From the NCBI GenBank assembly GCA_013298675.1, contig JAAFIJ010000173.1, forward strand, positions 1-6,106: a DNA stretch of 6,106 bases, given 5' to 3'. The notes beneath the pieces were generated by a model. The model saw only the letters and a program-made list of their open reading frames with translations, did not search any database and was not told the origin of the DNA. Shown piece after piece: positions 1-5,957 of the stretch. Origin of the DNA: Rhodobacterales bacterium (GTDB lineage: Bacteria; Pseudomonadota; Alphaproteobacteria; Rhodobacterales; Rhodobacteraceae). The position numbers and the translations under genes were made by a program. Positions within the stretch are counted from its first letter, which is position 1. Each line of letters begins with the position of its first letter.

Positions 1-634
1 TGACATGCCGGGCCACGGGCAGAGCGACCCGCTACCCCTCAACGCGACTTTATCAGACTTTGTGACATGGGCCGCACAGGTGATTGCCGCCTTAGGGGTT
101 GGCCCAGTGAACCTTGCCGGCCATTCGATGGGCGCGCTGATGACCATCGGCACCGCGATTGAATATCCACAACTGGTTTTGCGCGCCGCCGCTTTAAACG
201 CTGTTTATCAACGCACCCCTGATGCGCGTGCGGCTGTGCGCGCACGGGCCGCAGAGATTGCCGCCAACCTTGGCGGGATCGACGGTCCGCTTGATCGCTG
301 GTTCACGCCCGCACAAGAAACGTTGCGCGATCAAGTGGCAGGATGGCTGCGCGCGGTGTCGCACCGCGGATATGCCACGGCCTATAGCGCCTTTGCCGAT
401 GGGGATACGGTTTATGCCGGCCGCATGCACCTGATCCGCTGCCCTTTGCTGGTGTTAACAGGCGAAGGCGACGCCAATTCCACCCCGGCAATGACTGAAA
501 CCATGGCCAGTCAAGCACCCCACGCACGCGCCGTTGTGATTGCCGGGCATCGGCATATGGTGACACTTACGGCACCTGAAGCGGTCAATGAAGCGCTTCT
601 AACCTGGTTGACCACACAGGAGACGGCGGCATGA
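1..634 (+). CDS. Alpha/beta hydrolase, 5' end missing (possible TgnD-like enamide hydrolase)
   Basis: This is an alpha/beta-hydrolase-fold enzyme whose start lies left of the window. The reading frame is already open at base 2, and the first residues (DMPGHGQSD) are the conserved loop that normally sits some 50-70 residues into such proteins. Counting from the Met at base 5, the nucleophile elbow is GHSMG with Ser41 (codon 125-127). The likely acid is Asp156 in LTGEGD, and the likely base is His184 (or His182) in AGHRHMV, followed by the usual APE. The triad therefore looks complete. The stop overlaps the next gene by 4 bases (ATGA), so it belongs to the same operon as the flavin reductase, monooxygenase and aldehyde dehydrogenase. 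In trigonelline degradation, an alpha/beta hydrolase (TgnD) cleaves (E)-2-((N-methylformamido)methylene)succinate. That role fits here but is inferred from neighbours. The family call is firm; the substrate is not. Confidence 0.85.
   Translation, partial: DMPGHGQSDPLPLNATLSDFVTWAAQVIAALGVGPVNLAGHSMGALMTIGTAIEYPQLVLRAAALNAVYQRTPDARAAVRARAAEIAANLGGIDGPLDRWFTPAQETLRDQVAGWLRAVSHRGYATAYSAFADGDTVYAGRMHLIRCPLLVLTGEGDANSTPAMTETMASQAPHARAVVIAGHRHMVTLTAPEAVNEALLTWLTTQETAA
618..623 (+). promoter_or_regulatory. Ribosome binding site for the flavin reductase
   Basis: AGGAGA lies 7 bases before the ATG at 631, inside the end of the hydrolase gene. It fixes the reductase start and fits translational coupling through the ATGA overlap. 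Confidence 0.7.
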
Positions 635-1581
635 CATCTGACACTTTGCCAACCGATGCGCTTGCCTTTGATCCGCGCGCCCTACGCGATGCGTTTGGCT
701 GCTTTATGACTGGGGTGACCGTGGTGACGACGGTGGACGCAGGCGGTAAGCCGGTTGGTTTTACGGCGAATTCGTTTTCGTCCGTGTCGATGGACCCGCC
801 GCTGTTGCTGATTTCAATCGCCAACCGATCTAGCAGTCTTGACGCGTTTTTGACTGGCAAAGGGTTTGCAGTGAATGTTTTGGCCGAAGGTCAAAAAGAG
901 ATATCCGCCACCTTTGCCCGCGCGTCAGATGACCGGTTTGCAAATGTTTACTGGCGCCATGGACCTGTTGGATCGCCGCTGATCGCGGGCGTCTCTGCAT
1001 GGTTTGACTGCACGTTGGAGCATGCCATTCCGGCAGGCGACCACACGATCCTGATCGGGCGCATTGGTGGGTTTGAGGCATTGGCCACGGCCAGCCTTGG
1101 CTACTACCGCGGTGCCTACATCACCCCGGCCGCAACCGCTGCACAGCTGCCAACCGGACCAGATGTGGTGATTTCCGCGATACTCGAGGCCGAGGGGATG
1201 GTGCTTTTGGTCGATGACGGACGGGGTGGGTTGTCGGTTCCCATGGCGCGCGTGGGCCGCGAAGGAGTGCAAGCCGCATTGGCAGGATTGATCGCAACAA
1301 CCGGCGTTCAGGCCGAGGCCGGATCGATTTACGCCGTATACGAGGATCTTGCACAAGGCACACAGCACATTGCCCTGCGCTGTCCTGCCACGCGAGGTAC
1401 ACCATCCCTTGGCGCATTTGTTGAACTGTCGCGTGAAGGCGTAGCCGACGTCACCGATCCCGCCTTGTGTCAAATGTTACAACGTCTGGCAGCAGAATCG
1501 CGCATGGGCAATTACGGCATCTACTTTGGCACACACGAACATGGCCGCGTGCAGCGGATCGCAGAGGGGCAAGCCAAATGA
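631..1581 (+). CDS. Flavin reductase with extra C-terminal domain (TgnA-like reductase component)
   Basis: This is the probable NAD(P)H:flavin oxidoreductase that supplies reduced flavin to the monooxygenase encoded next. Residues about 15-165 form the flavin-reductase-like split-barrel domain of the HpaC type. GVTVVTT is at 28-34, followed by GFTANSFSSVSMDPPL (43-58) and GDHTILIGRI (136-145), the region that contacts flavin and NADH in relatives. HpaC-type reductases are usually about 160-190 residues, but this one has 316. The extra part, about 176-316, has the look of a degenerate Nudix fold: a VLLVDDG strand, a helix, TTGVQAEAG, then YAVYED. It lacks a recognisable Nudix catalytic box. 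By analogy with the long C1 reductase of 4-hydroxyphenylacetate hydroxylase, whose C-terminal domain senses substrate, it may be regulatory; this is inference. The start is supported by AGGAGA and the ATGA overlap with the hydrolase, and the gene's own stop overlaps the monooxygenase start in the same way. Confidence 0.9.
   Translation: MTSDTLPTDALAFDPRALRDAFGCFMTGVTVVTTVDAGGKPVGFTANSFSSVSMDPPLLLISIANRSSSLDAFLTGKGFAVNVLAEGQKEISATFARASDDRFANVYWRHGPVGSPLIAGVSAWFDCTLEHAIPAGDHTILIGRIGGFEALATASLGYYRGAYITPAATAAQLPTGPDVVISAILEAEGMVLLVDDGRGGLSVPMARVGREGVQAALAGLIATTGVQAEAGSIYAVYEDLAQGTQHIALRCPATRGTPSLGAFVELSREGVADVTDPALCQMLQRLAAESRMGNYGIYFGTHEHGRVQRIAEGQAK
1564..1569 (+). promoter_or_regulatory. Ribosome binding site that sets the monooxygenase start
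   Basis: GAGGGG stands 8 bases before the ATG at 1578. The frame is open further back, to an ATG at 1467, but those 37 codons lie within the reductase gene and do not look like LLM protein. The ribosome binding site and the typical N-terminus MKFSLFVHME favour 1578. Confidence 0.65.
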
Positions 1582-2615
1582 AGTTCTCTTTGTTTGTTCA
1601 TATGGAACGGGTTTCTGCCGAGGATGACCAAAAACAGCTTTATGATGAGATGTTAGAGCTGTGCCGCATCGCGGATGAGGGCGGGATGCATGCCATCTGG
1701 ACGGGTGAACATCATGGTATGAACTTCACCATCGCCCCAAACCCCTTGCTTAGTTTGGTCGATTTGGCACGGCGCACCCAGAACGTGCGCCTTGGCACTG
1801 GCACTGTGATCGCCCCGTTCTGGCACCCGATCCGACTGGCGGGAGAGGCCGCGATGGCCGATCTGATCATGGATGGCCGTCTGGATCTGGGGATCGCGCG
1901 CGGGGCGTATAGCTTTGAATACGAGCGCTTGTCGCCGGGTCTGGATGCTTGGGGTGCGGGCGGACGCATGCGAGAGTTGATCCCGGCGATCAAGGCGCTT
2001 TGGCAAGGCGATTACACCCATGACGGCGAGTATTGGCAGTTCCCGAAAACCACTGCCTCACCCAAACCGCTGCAACAGCCCGGCCCCCCGATCTGGGTGG
2101 CCGCGCGCGACCCCAGCAGCCACGATTTTGCAGTCGCGCAAGGATGCAACGTGCAGGTCACGCCGCTGCATCTGGGCGATGACGAGGTGGTCAGTTTGAT
2201 GGAGCGGTTCAACACCGCCTGCGCCGCCCATCCCGCGATGCCACGCCCCAAAATCATGGTGTTGCGTCACGCCTATGTGGCCGAAAGCGAGGCAGACGCC
2301 CAATTGGCGGCGCAAGAAATCAACACGTTTTATTGCTATTTCGGTGCATGGTTCAAAAATGAGCGTCCTGTGACCCAAGGGCTTATCCAAGAACTGACAG
2401 AGGCTGAAATTGCAGCACATCCGTTTTATTCGGCAACTGCGATGCGCAAGAACCAGATCATCGGTGAGCCGCCCGAAGTGATCGAACGCCTTAAAGGCTA
2501 TGAGGCGTTGGGCTATGACGAGTTCAGTTTTTGGATTGATACGGGGATGAGTTTCGCGCGCAAAAAGGCGTCGCTTGAACGCCTGATCCGCGATGTAATG
2601 CCCGCTTTTGCGTGA
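1578..2615 (+). CDS. LLM-class flavin-dependent monooxygenase (TgnB-like oxygenase component)
   Basis: This is a 345-residue bacterial-luciferase-like TIM-barrel monooxygenase that uses reduced flavin delivered by a separate reductase, here the gene just upstream. The N-terminal strand is MKFSLFVHME. The family motif EHH is at 44-46, at the place of the active-site His44 of luciferase alpha. GTGTVIAPFWHPIRLAGE (73-90) and the flavin-phosphate region DGRLDLGIARGA (99-110) are also clear. A second barrel half with PPIWVAA (170-176) and the C-terminal LKGYEALGYDEFSFW (305-319) are present, so the length is normal and the protein intact. With the reductase it would form a two-component system. 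By gene content the best match is the trigonelline monooxygenase, which cleaves the pyridinium ring between C2 and C3. Alternatives are pyridine or other N-heterocycle ring-opening oxygenases of the same class. The class is certain; the substrate is inferred. Confidence 0.92.
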   Translation: MKFSLFVHMERVSAEDDQKQLYDEMLELCRIADEGGMHAIWTGEHHGMNFTIAPNPLLSLVDLARRTQNVRLGTGTVIAPFWHPIRLAGEAAMADLIMDGRLDLGIARGAYSFEYERLSPGLDAWGAGGRMRELIPAIKALWQGDYTHDGEYWQFPKTTASPKPLQQPGPPIWVAARDPSSHDFAVAQGCNVQVTPLHLGDDEVVSLMERFNTACAAHPAMPRPKIMVLRHAYVAESEADAQLAAQEINTFYCYFGAWFKNERPVTQGLIQELTEAEIAAHPFYSATAMRKNQIIGEPPEVIERLKGYEALGYDEFSFWIDTGMSFARKKASLERLIRDVMPAFA

Positions 2616-2617
2616 AC

Positions 2618-2622
2618 GAGGA
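2618..2622 (+). promoter_or_regulatory. Ribosome binding site for the aldehyde dehydrogenase
   Basis: GAGGA sits 5 bases before the ATG at 2628, in the 12-base gap after the monooxygenase stop. The short gap shows that the dehydrogenase continues the operon. Confidence 0.7.
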
Positions 2623-2627
2623 CAAGT

Positions 2628-4091
2628 ATGGACCGCTTTCAGCACTACATCGACGGCGCATTCGCAGACGCTGCTGCCACATTTGACAGCGTCGATCCAG
2701 CCACGGGTGTGCCTTGGGCGAAGATGCCACTGGCGTCGGTTGCCGATGTTGACCGGGCGGTTCACGCGGCCCACCGCGCTTTTGTGGCGGGCGCTTGGCC
2801 CGCGCTGACGGCGACTGCGCGGGGCAAGTTGCTGATGCGTTTGGCCGATCTGGTACAGGCGGCGGCACCAAGGCTTGCGGTACTTGAAACGCGCGATACC
2901 GGCAAGATCATCCGCGAAACAAGCGCCCAGATTGCCTATGTCGCCGAATACTTCCGCTATTATGCAGGTCTTGCCGACAAGATAGAGGGCGCACATCTGC
3001 CCATCGACAAGCCTGATATGGAAGTTTGGCTACGCCGCGAGCCCGTGGGCGTCGTGGCTGCAATTGTTCCGTGGAACAGCCAGTTGTTCTTGCTGGCGGT
3101 CAAGCTTGGCCCCGCACTTGCCGCCGGATGCACCGTGGTGGTCAAGGCAAGCGAGGATGGCCCTGCCCCCATATTGGAATTTGCAAAACTGGTGCATGAG
3201 GCAGGCTTTCCGCCCGGTGTCGTTAACATTCTGACGGGTGGGCCAGATGCTGGGCAGGCGCTGACCAGCCACCCACAGGTTGCCCATATCGCCTTTACCG
3301 GGGGGCCGGATACCGCGCGTCACGTCGTACGCGCCAGCGCCGAAAATCTGGCCAGCACCTCGCTTGAACTGGGCGGCAAATCGCCCTTTATCGTGTTTGA
3401 CGACGCCGATCTTGACAGTGCAGCCAACGCGCAAGTGTCCGGCATCTTTGCAGCGACCGGACAAAGTTGCGTTGCAGGATCACGGCTATTGGTGCAACGG
3501 GGCGTCAAAGACGCGTTCCTTGCACGCATGAAAGCCAAGGCCGAAGCGGTACGCATCGGCGCGCCGGACCGGATGGAAACCGAAGTCGGCCCCCTGTGCA
3601 CCGCGCGTCAACGCGACCGGATAGCGGCATTGATCGCAAAATCACTGGCCGCAGGTGCGGTTTTGGTGACAGGTGGCACAGCAGTCGCGGGCGCGGGTTT
3701 TTACTTTCCACCAACCATTCTGGATTGTACCGACGCCCCGGACGCACCCTGCCTGCAGCAAGAATTCTTTGGCCCCGTTCTGTCTGTCGTGACCTTTGAC
3801 ACCGAAGAACAGGCGCTAGAGCTGGCAAACAACACAGGCTACGGCCTTGCCTCGGGGGTGTTCACCCGCAGCCTGACACGTGCGCACCGGATGATCAGGG
3901 GCATCCGGGCAGGCATCGTTTGGGTCAATACCTACCGCGCTGTGTCGCCCATCGCGCCCTTTGGCGGGCATGGGTTGTCAGGGCACGGCCGAGAGGGTGG
4001 GATGGCTGCGGCACTGGATTACACCACCGTCAAAGCCGTCTGGCTGCGCGTCTCTGATGATCCGATCCCGGACCCGTTCGTGATGCGCTGA
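2628..4091 (+). CDS. NAD(P)-dependent aldehyde dehydrogenase (TgnC-like)
   Basis: This is a full-length (487 aa) soluble aldehyde dehydrogenase. Visible motifs, in order, are PWN with the oxyanion Asn150, cofactor-binding Lys173 in VVKASE, the glycine motif FTGG (223-226), ELGGKSP with general base Glu247, GQSCVAGSR with nucleophile Cys281, QEFFGPVL with cofactor-ribose Glu379, and PFGGHGLSGHGREGG (444-458). All catalytic residues are in place. VVKASE (usually VVKPSE) and FTGG (usually FTGS) are mild variants that occur within the family. The C-terminus ends in DPFVMR, an ending I associate from memory with aldehyde dehydrogenases of betaine/N-heterocycle catabolic clusters. In the proposed pathway it oxidises (Z)-2-((N-methylformamido)methylene)-5-hydroxybutyrolactone, the ring-opening product in its lactol form, to the dicarboxylate that the hydrolase then splits. 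It is the last gene of the operon; no convincing terminator follows. Confidence 0.94.
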   Translation: MDRFQHYIDGAFADAAATFDSVDPATGVPWAKMPLASVADVDRAVHAAHRAFVAGAWPALTATARGKLLMRLADLVQAAAPRLAVLETRDTGKIIRETSAQIAYVAEYFRYYAGLADKIEGAHLPIDKPDMEVWLRREPVGVVAAIVPWNSQLFLLAVKLGPALAAGCTVVVKASEDGPAPILEFAKLVHEAGFPPGVVNILTGGPDAGQALTSHPQVAHIAFTGGPDTARHVVRASAENLASTSLELGGKSPFIVFDDADLDSAANAQVSGIFAATGQSCVAGSRLLVQRGVKDAFLARMKAKAEAVRIGAPDRMETEVGPLCTARQRDRIAALIAKSLAAGAVLVTGGTAVAGAGFYFPPTILDCTDAPDAPCLQQEFFGPVLSVVTFDTEEQALELANNTGYGLASGVFTRSLTRAHRMIRGIRAGIVWVNTYRAVSPIAPFGGHGLSGHGREGGMAAALDYTTVKAVWLRVSDDPIPDPFVMR

Positions 4092-4125
4092 TCTGGCGGG
4101 CCGAGCAAGGTGCGTCACGGTACAG

Positions 4126-4209
4126 CTAACTCGCATTGGCCGGCAGCAGGCTGTTGACCAGTTTCACAGCTGCATGCGGATAGGTCAGGGTCTCTTCCAG
4201 CCCGGCAAG
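4126..4209 (-). pseudogene. Possible 3' end of an unidentified minus-strand gene
   Basis: Read on the minus strand, the frame from about 4209 to the TAG at 4126-4128 encodes LAGLEETLTYPH followed by AAVKLVNSLLPANAS. Its third positions are strongly G/C (CTG, GTC, AAC, AGC, CCG, GCC), like real coding sequence of the neighbouring GC-rich genes. Beyond 4209 the same frame runs antisense to the gspE fragment and loses this character, so only about 27 residues would survive. It would converge tail-to-tail on the aldehyde dehydrogenase, with 34 bases between the stops. I do not recognise the protein, and a chance open stretch this short cannot be excluded. Confidence 0.3.
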
Positions 4210-4416
4210 GCAGAAACTGCGGTCAGGGCGGCGCAGGTCGGGCGGTTGGTTCTGTCGACCCTGCACACCAATTCGGCGGCTGGGGCGGTGTCACTTCTGG
4301 TTGATCTGGGGGTGCCAGAATTTTTGCTGCGCGATGTTTTGCGGGGGGTGCTGGGGCAGGAACTGCTGGTCATGCCCTGCCCAGACTGTGGCGGCAAAGG
4401 GTGTTCAACCTGTGGC
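4208..4416 (+). pseudogene. gspE: Internal fragment of type II secretion ATPase gspE
   Basis: This is a remnant of the GspE/PilB-family secretion ATPase that powers type II secretion at the cytoplasmic face of the inner membrane. The frame reads AETAVRAAQVGRLVLSTLHT, then NSAAGAVSLLVDLGVPEFLL, then RDVLRGVLGQELL. This is the unmistakable ETA...LVLSTLHTNSA...FLL...LRGVL stretch that follows the Walker B motif. It ends in the zinc-binding cysteines CPDCGGKGCSTCG. Walker A, the Asp box and Walker B are missing upstream, and the usual GTGYRGR and C-terminal helices are missing after the last cysteine. The surrounding + frame (4174-4635) is open by chance: its first dozen residues are not GspE, and beyond about 4420 it runs into and then antisense to the SUKH gene. 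It is flanked on both sides by unrelated sequence, so it is a non-functional piece left by a rearrangement. Confidence 0.75.
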
Positions 4417-4476
4417 GTTGAAGATCGCACGACAATGCGGTTTAGCGGATATAGGCCAGACATGCGCAGCTTGCGA
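4417..4476. other. Unassigned right side of the gspE scar
   Basis: These 60 bases lie between the last recognisable gspE codon and the stop of the SUKH gene. I see no gene, no strong hairpin with a T-run, and no recognisable insertion-sequence end. It must contain or adjoin the right breakpoint of the gspE fragment. Confidence 0.4.
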
Positions 4477-4974
4477 TCACTCCGGTATCATGCTTTCCGG
4501 CATCAAACTTTCAACGAACGCATCAAAGGACGTCGCTATGGGTACAGGGCTGAAACGTGCTCCAACATCTGGGTCATCCTCAATGGATTCATGGTCCAGA
4601 AAGAAAACAGCACCTTCGTTCAGGCCAAGCAATAGCATGTCTCCCGTATCAGTGTCAGCGAACACGAGATAGTCGTTCACTCCTGGGGCGGCTTCGCCGA
4701 TGTCATAATATTTCGAGAGCTTCCACCACTCCGTAAGTCTGACGTATTCTGGTCCGGAGTGGAGGCCGAAAGTGCTATCAACGCAACCTTCTACCCCCCC
4801 GTCCCGAGTGAAGTAAGTTTTCTCGAATTCTCCGCCATTAAAATCAAGCAAATAGGTTCGATAATCAATTGGTAGTCGCGTACCGACTTTCTTCTCAAAG
4901 GCCGCAACTTCGCTTTCATCAGTGGCCCCAAAAGGATTTGGGTTCATGACCGCATTGGTTGAATAGATCTTCAT
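4477..4974 (-). CDS. SUKH (SMI1/KNR4) family protein, probable immunity protein
   Basis: This is a 165-residue soluble protein with the features of the SUKH superfamily. The opening helix motif is SEVAAFEKKVGTRLPIDYRT (21-40), followed by YLLDFNGGEF (41-50). A core DYLVFADTDTGDMLLL (101-116) leads to GAVFFLDHE (121-129), and the closing helix is IATSFDAFVESL (146-157). SUKH proteins in bacteria are typical immunity proteins that neutralise polymorphic or contact-dependent toxins by binding them in the cytoplasm, although the domain also has other uses. The start at ATG 4974 is preceded by AAAGGA ten bases upstream. Base use is clearly AT-richer than the operon: a hand count of row 4801-4860 gives about 42% GC, against about 68% for row 2701-2760. 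This suggests separate, horizontal origin. It lies downstream of, and on the same strand as, the DUF6984-like gene. Its toxin is not in the window. Confidence 0.85.
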   Translation of the reverse strand: MKIYSTNAVMNPNPFGATDESEVAAFEKKVGTRLPIDYRTYLLDFNGGEFEKTYFTRDGGVEGCVDSTFGLHSGPEYVRLTEWWKLSKYYDIGEAAPGVNDYLVFADTDTGDMLLLGLNEGAVFFLDHESIEDDPDVGARFSPVPIATSFDAFVESLMPESMIPE

Positions 4975-5132
4975 TCGTATCTCGTCCTTTCATTATATAC
5001 AAATATCTGGATTTGCGTCGCACCAATTAAGCCCACGCTCCTCATCAAGCAGTAGGGCGGCAAGACAAGAGGTGTTTGGCGGGGGGTACAGCAAACAGAC
5101 TCATATGTTTATTGAGAAAATGCAGCGATTAC
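4975..5132. other. Spacer between the two immunity-like genes
   Basis: This is a 158-base gap on the minus-strand transcript path. Apart from the possible -10 and ribosome binding site of the SUKH gene, I see no open frame, terminator hairpin or repeat. Arrays of immunity genes often have such gaps where toxin pieces were lost. Confidence 0.4.
4985..4997 (-). promoter_or_regulatory. Candidate -10 box and ribosome binding site of the SUKH gene
   Basis: On the minus strand a perfect TATAAT (4997-4992) is followed almost at once by AAAGGA (4990-4985), 10 bases before the ATG. Upstream, only a poor -35 match (GCGACG, 18 bases away) is visible, and a start point near 4985 would give a very short leader. 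The promoter is therefore tentative; the ribosome binding site is more likely. Confidence 0.3.
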
Positions 5133-5498
5133 TTAACGTAAGGATCGCAAATAAAGAGAGAGGGTGGTCCAATCAGGCTTGATAACACTGCCTTCTGCAT
5201 AGCGTACAATTTCCAATTCCATCAGTCGGCCATTCGCGTCAGCATGTAGGATCAAGTCAAGCTGGCTACCGTCTTCGTCCAGAATGTTGGCCTCAACGTC
5301 ATACAATCGGCTTCCTATAGTGTGTGGTCTTTGATAACCCGCGATAGTGAAGGCGATGATGGTCCCAATTTCATTGGCAGGCGCGGCCTTAGAAAACTCA
5401 AGGTCAAGAAGAAGCCTTTTGCGTTCCTCGGCTAGCAAACGTTGTGCCATTTCCGAAATTATCTTGTAAGCATCAGAAGCAAGGCTATACACCTTCAT
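5133..5498 (-). CDS. DUF6984-like small protein, probable immunity-type protein
   Basis: This is a protein of 121 residues with no signal peptide or membrane segment. A charged N-terminal helical part (SEMAQRLLAEERKRLLLDLE) is followed by strand-rich sequence. The second half, VEANILDEDGSQLDLILHAD then ANGRLMELEIVRY, resembles from memory DUF6984-type proteins, in which a ...DG..V...L..D..G.L.ELDI.. pattern recurs. Such proteins often occur beside SUKH genes and toxin C-termini, which fits an immunity role; the function is inferred, not shown. The ATG at 5498 is preferred because the frame upstream (MWARFLWG from an ATG at 5522) is untypical and has no ribosome binding site. The 5498 start also lies 14 bases inside the end of an upstream open frame (5485-5697), as expected for coupled genes. 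The alternative start is 5522. About 160 bases separate its stop from the SUKH gene. Base composition is AT-rich. Confidence 0.62.
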   Translation of the reverse strand: MKVYSLASDAYKIISEMAQRLLAEERKRLLLDLEFSKAAPANEIGTIIAFTIAGYQRPHTIGSRLYDVEANILDEDGSQLDLILHADANGRLMELEIVRYAEGSVIKPDWTTLSLYLRSLR

Positions 5499-5697
5499 TC
5501 CCCACAAAAATCGTGCCCACATTGCTTGTGCCGTTTGGTAGAAGTTGAACGCTATCTTTAACTAGTGTTGCGTCAATCACAATCTCGTCACTAATCTCCC
5601 TACCTGCGGAGAAAGTTGAACGCATTGCCACTGTTTTTTGGGGCCATCCCCCCGGAGCGTCTTGCGAAAAAAAGTACCTATTCCCGCTTGCGGGTTG
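5485..5697 (-). CDS. Small open frame overlapping the DUF6984-like gene; possible toxin remnant
   Basis: On the minus strand a frame is open for 70 codons from just after a TAG (5698-5700) to TAG at 5485-5487. Internal ATG 5625 would give 46 residues, starting MRSTFSAGREISDEIVIDAT and ending TIFVGNEGV. The stop lies 14 bases inside the DUF6984-like gene (its ATG is at 5498), a geometry common in toxin-immunity pairs. Upstream of the ATG the frame reads NRYFFSQDAPGGWPQK, protein-like but without a clear start. I do not recognise a family. It may be the last piece of a toxin C-terminal domain, a small gene, or chance. Its AT-rich codons match the two immunity-like genes. Confidence 0.3.
   Translation of the reverse strand, partial: QPASGNRYFFSQDAPGGWPQKTVAMRSTFSAGREISDEIVIDATLVKDSVQLLPNGTSNVGTIFVGNEGV
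5542..5623 (+). repeat. 11-bp direct repeat AAGTTGAACGC, two copies
   Basis: AAGTTGAACGC occurs at 5542-5552 and again at 5613-5623, 71 bases apart. The surroundings are not otherwise similar beyond a few bases. It may mark a small duplication or recombination site in the decayed region, or be coincidence. Confidence 0.45.
5683..5694. other. Small GC hairpin near a T-run (weak minus-strand terminator candidate)
   Basis: CCCGC-TT-GCGGG forms a perfect 5-bp stem with a 2-base loop. Read on the minus strand it is followed, after about 9 bases, by seven T residues. The gap is longer than in a good intrinsic terminator, and the hairpin lies within the 70-codon open frame, so the assignment is weak. 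Confidence 0.25.
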
Positions 5698-5700
5698 CTA

Positions 5701-5957
5701 AAGCTTCCCACCGCAGCAACTACCGCCTCTACAGGTGCCCTCGCAAAAAGCCGCCGCGGCGCACATTTCTTTTACTCAAGTACGTATCCCGCTCAAATCA
5801 CGAAATGGCCCTTGCCAATCCGACGATTCTTTGCGGTTCCGCTATAGCCACTACCATCTGTCGTCGGCGAGACCATCTGGATGCGGCTGGACAGGGGATC
5901 TCAAATGCTTGGTCGCCAAAATGCGACCTCAAGCGACTTTGTGTAATGGAACTTACC
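5701..5957. other. Unassigned, probably decayed stretch
   Basis: No convincing gene is seen in these 257 bases. The longer open frames here (+ strand 5616-5963, 5735-6025) overlap each other in different frames, have no ribosome binding site, run partly antisense to the epimerase end and show no protein-family motifs. On the minus strand a 35-codon open stretch (5796-5900) encodes MVSPTTDGSGYSGTAKNRR and ends in GKGHFVI; it looks protein-like but has no start context. A 10-bp palindrome CGCCGCGGCG lies at 5752-5761. The stretch is best read as intergenic sequence with gene debris. Confidence 0.4.
5911..5928 (-). terminator. Hairpin after the epimerase gene, possible weak terminator
   Basis: GGTCGC-CAAAAT-GCGACC gives a 6-bp stem and 6-base loop. 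CTT (5908-5910) and AAG (5931-5933) can extend it across a 2-base bulge. It begins 24 bases downstream of the epimerase stop on the minus strand. No T-run follows, so intrinsic termination would be weak or need Rho. Confidence 0.35.

Noticed and set aside
1467..1577. A longer N-terminus for the monooxygenase
   Set aside because: The 37 extra codons overlap the reductase gene, are unlike LLM proteins, and the ATG at 1578 has a good ribosome binding site.
2058..2996. A 312-residue minus-strand open frame
   Set aside because: It lies wholly antisense to the monooxygenase and aldehyde dehydrogenase genes, whose motifs are clear. It has Cys/Arg/His-rich composition and no family motif, typical of shadow frames in GC-rich DNA.
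4092..4476. An insertion sequence or transposon end at the junction
   Set aside because: No transposase frame, terminal inverted repeats or target-site duplication could be found on either strand.
4174..4635. A 153-residue + strand open frame as a full gene
   Set aside because: Only residues about 13-81 are GspE. The beginning is foreign sequence, and the end runs antisense through the SUKH gene, so the frame is a fragment extended by chance.
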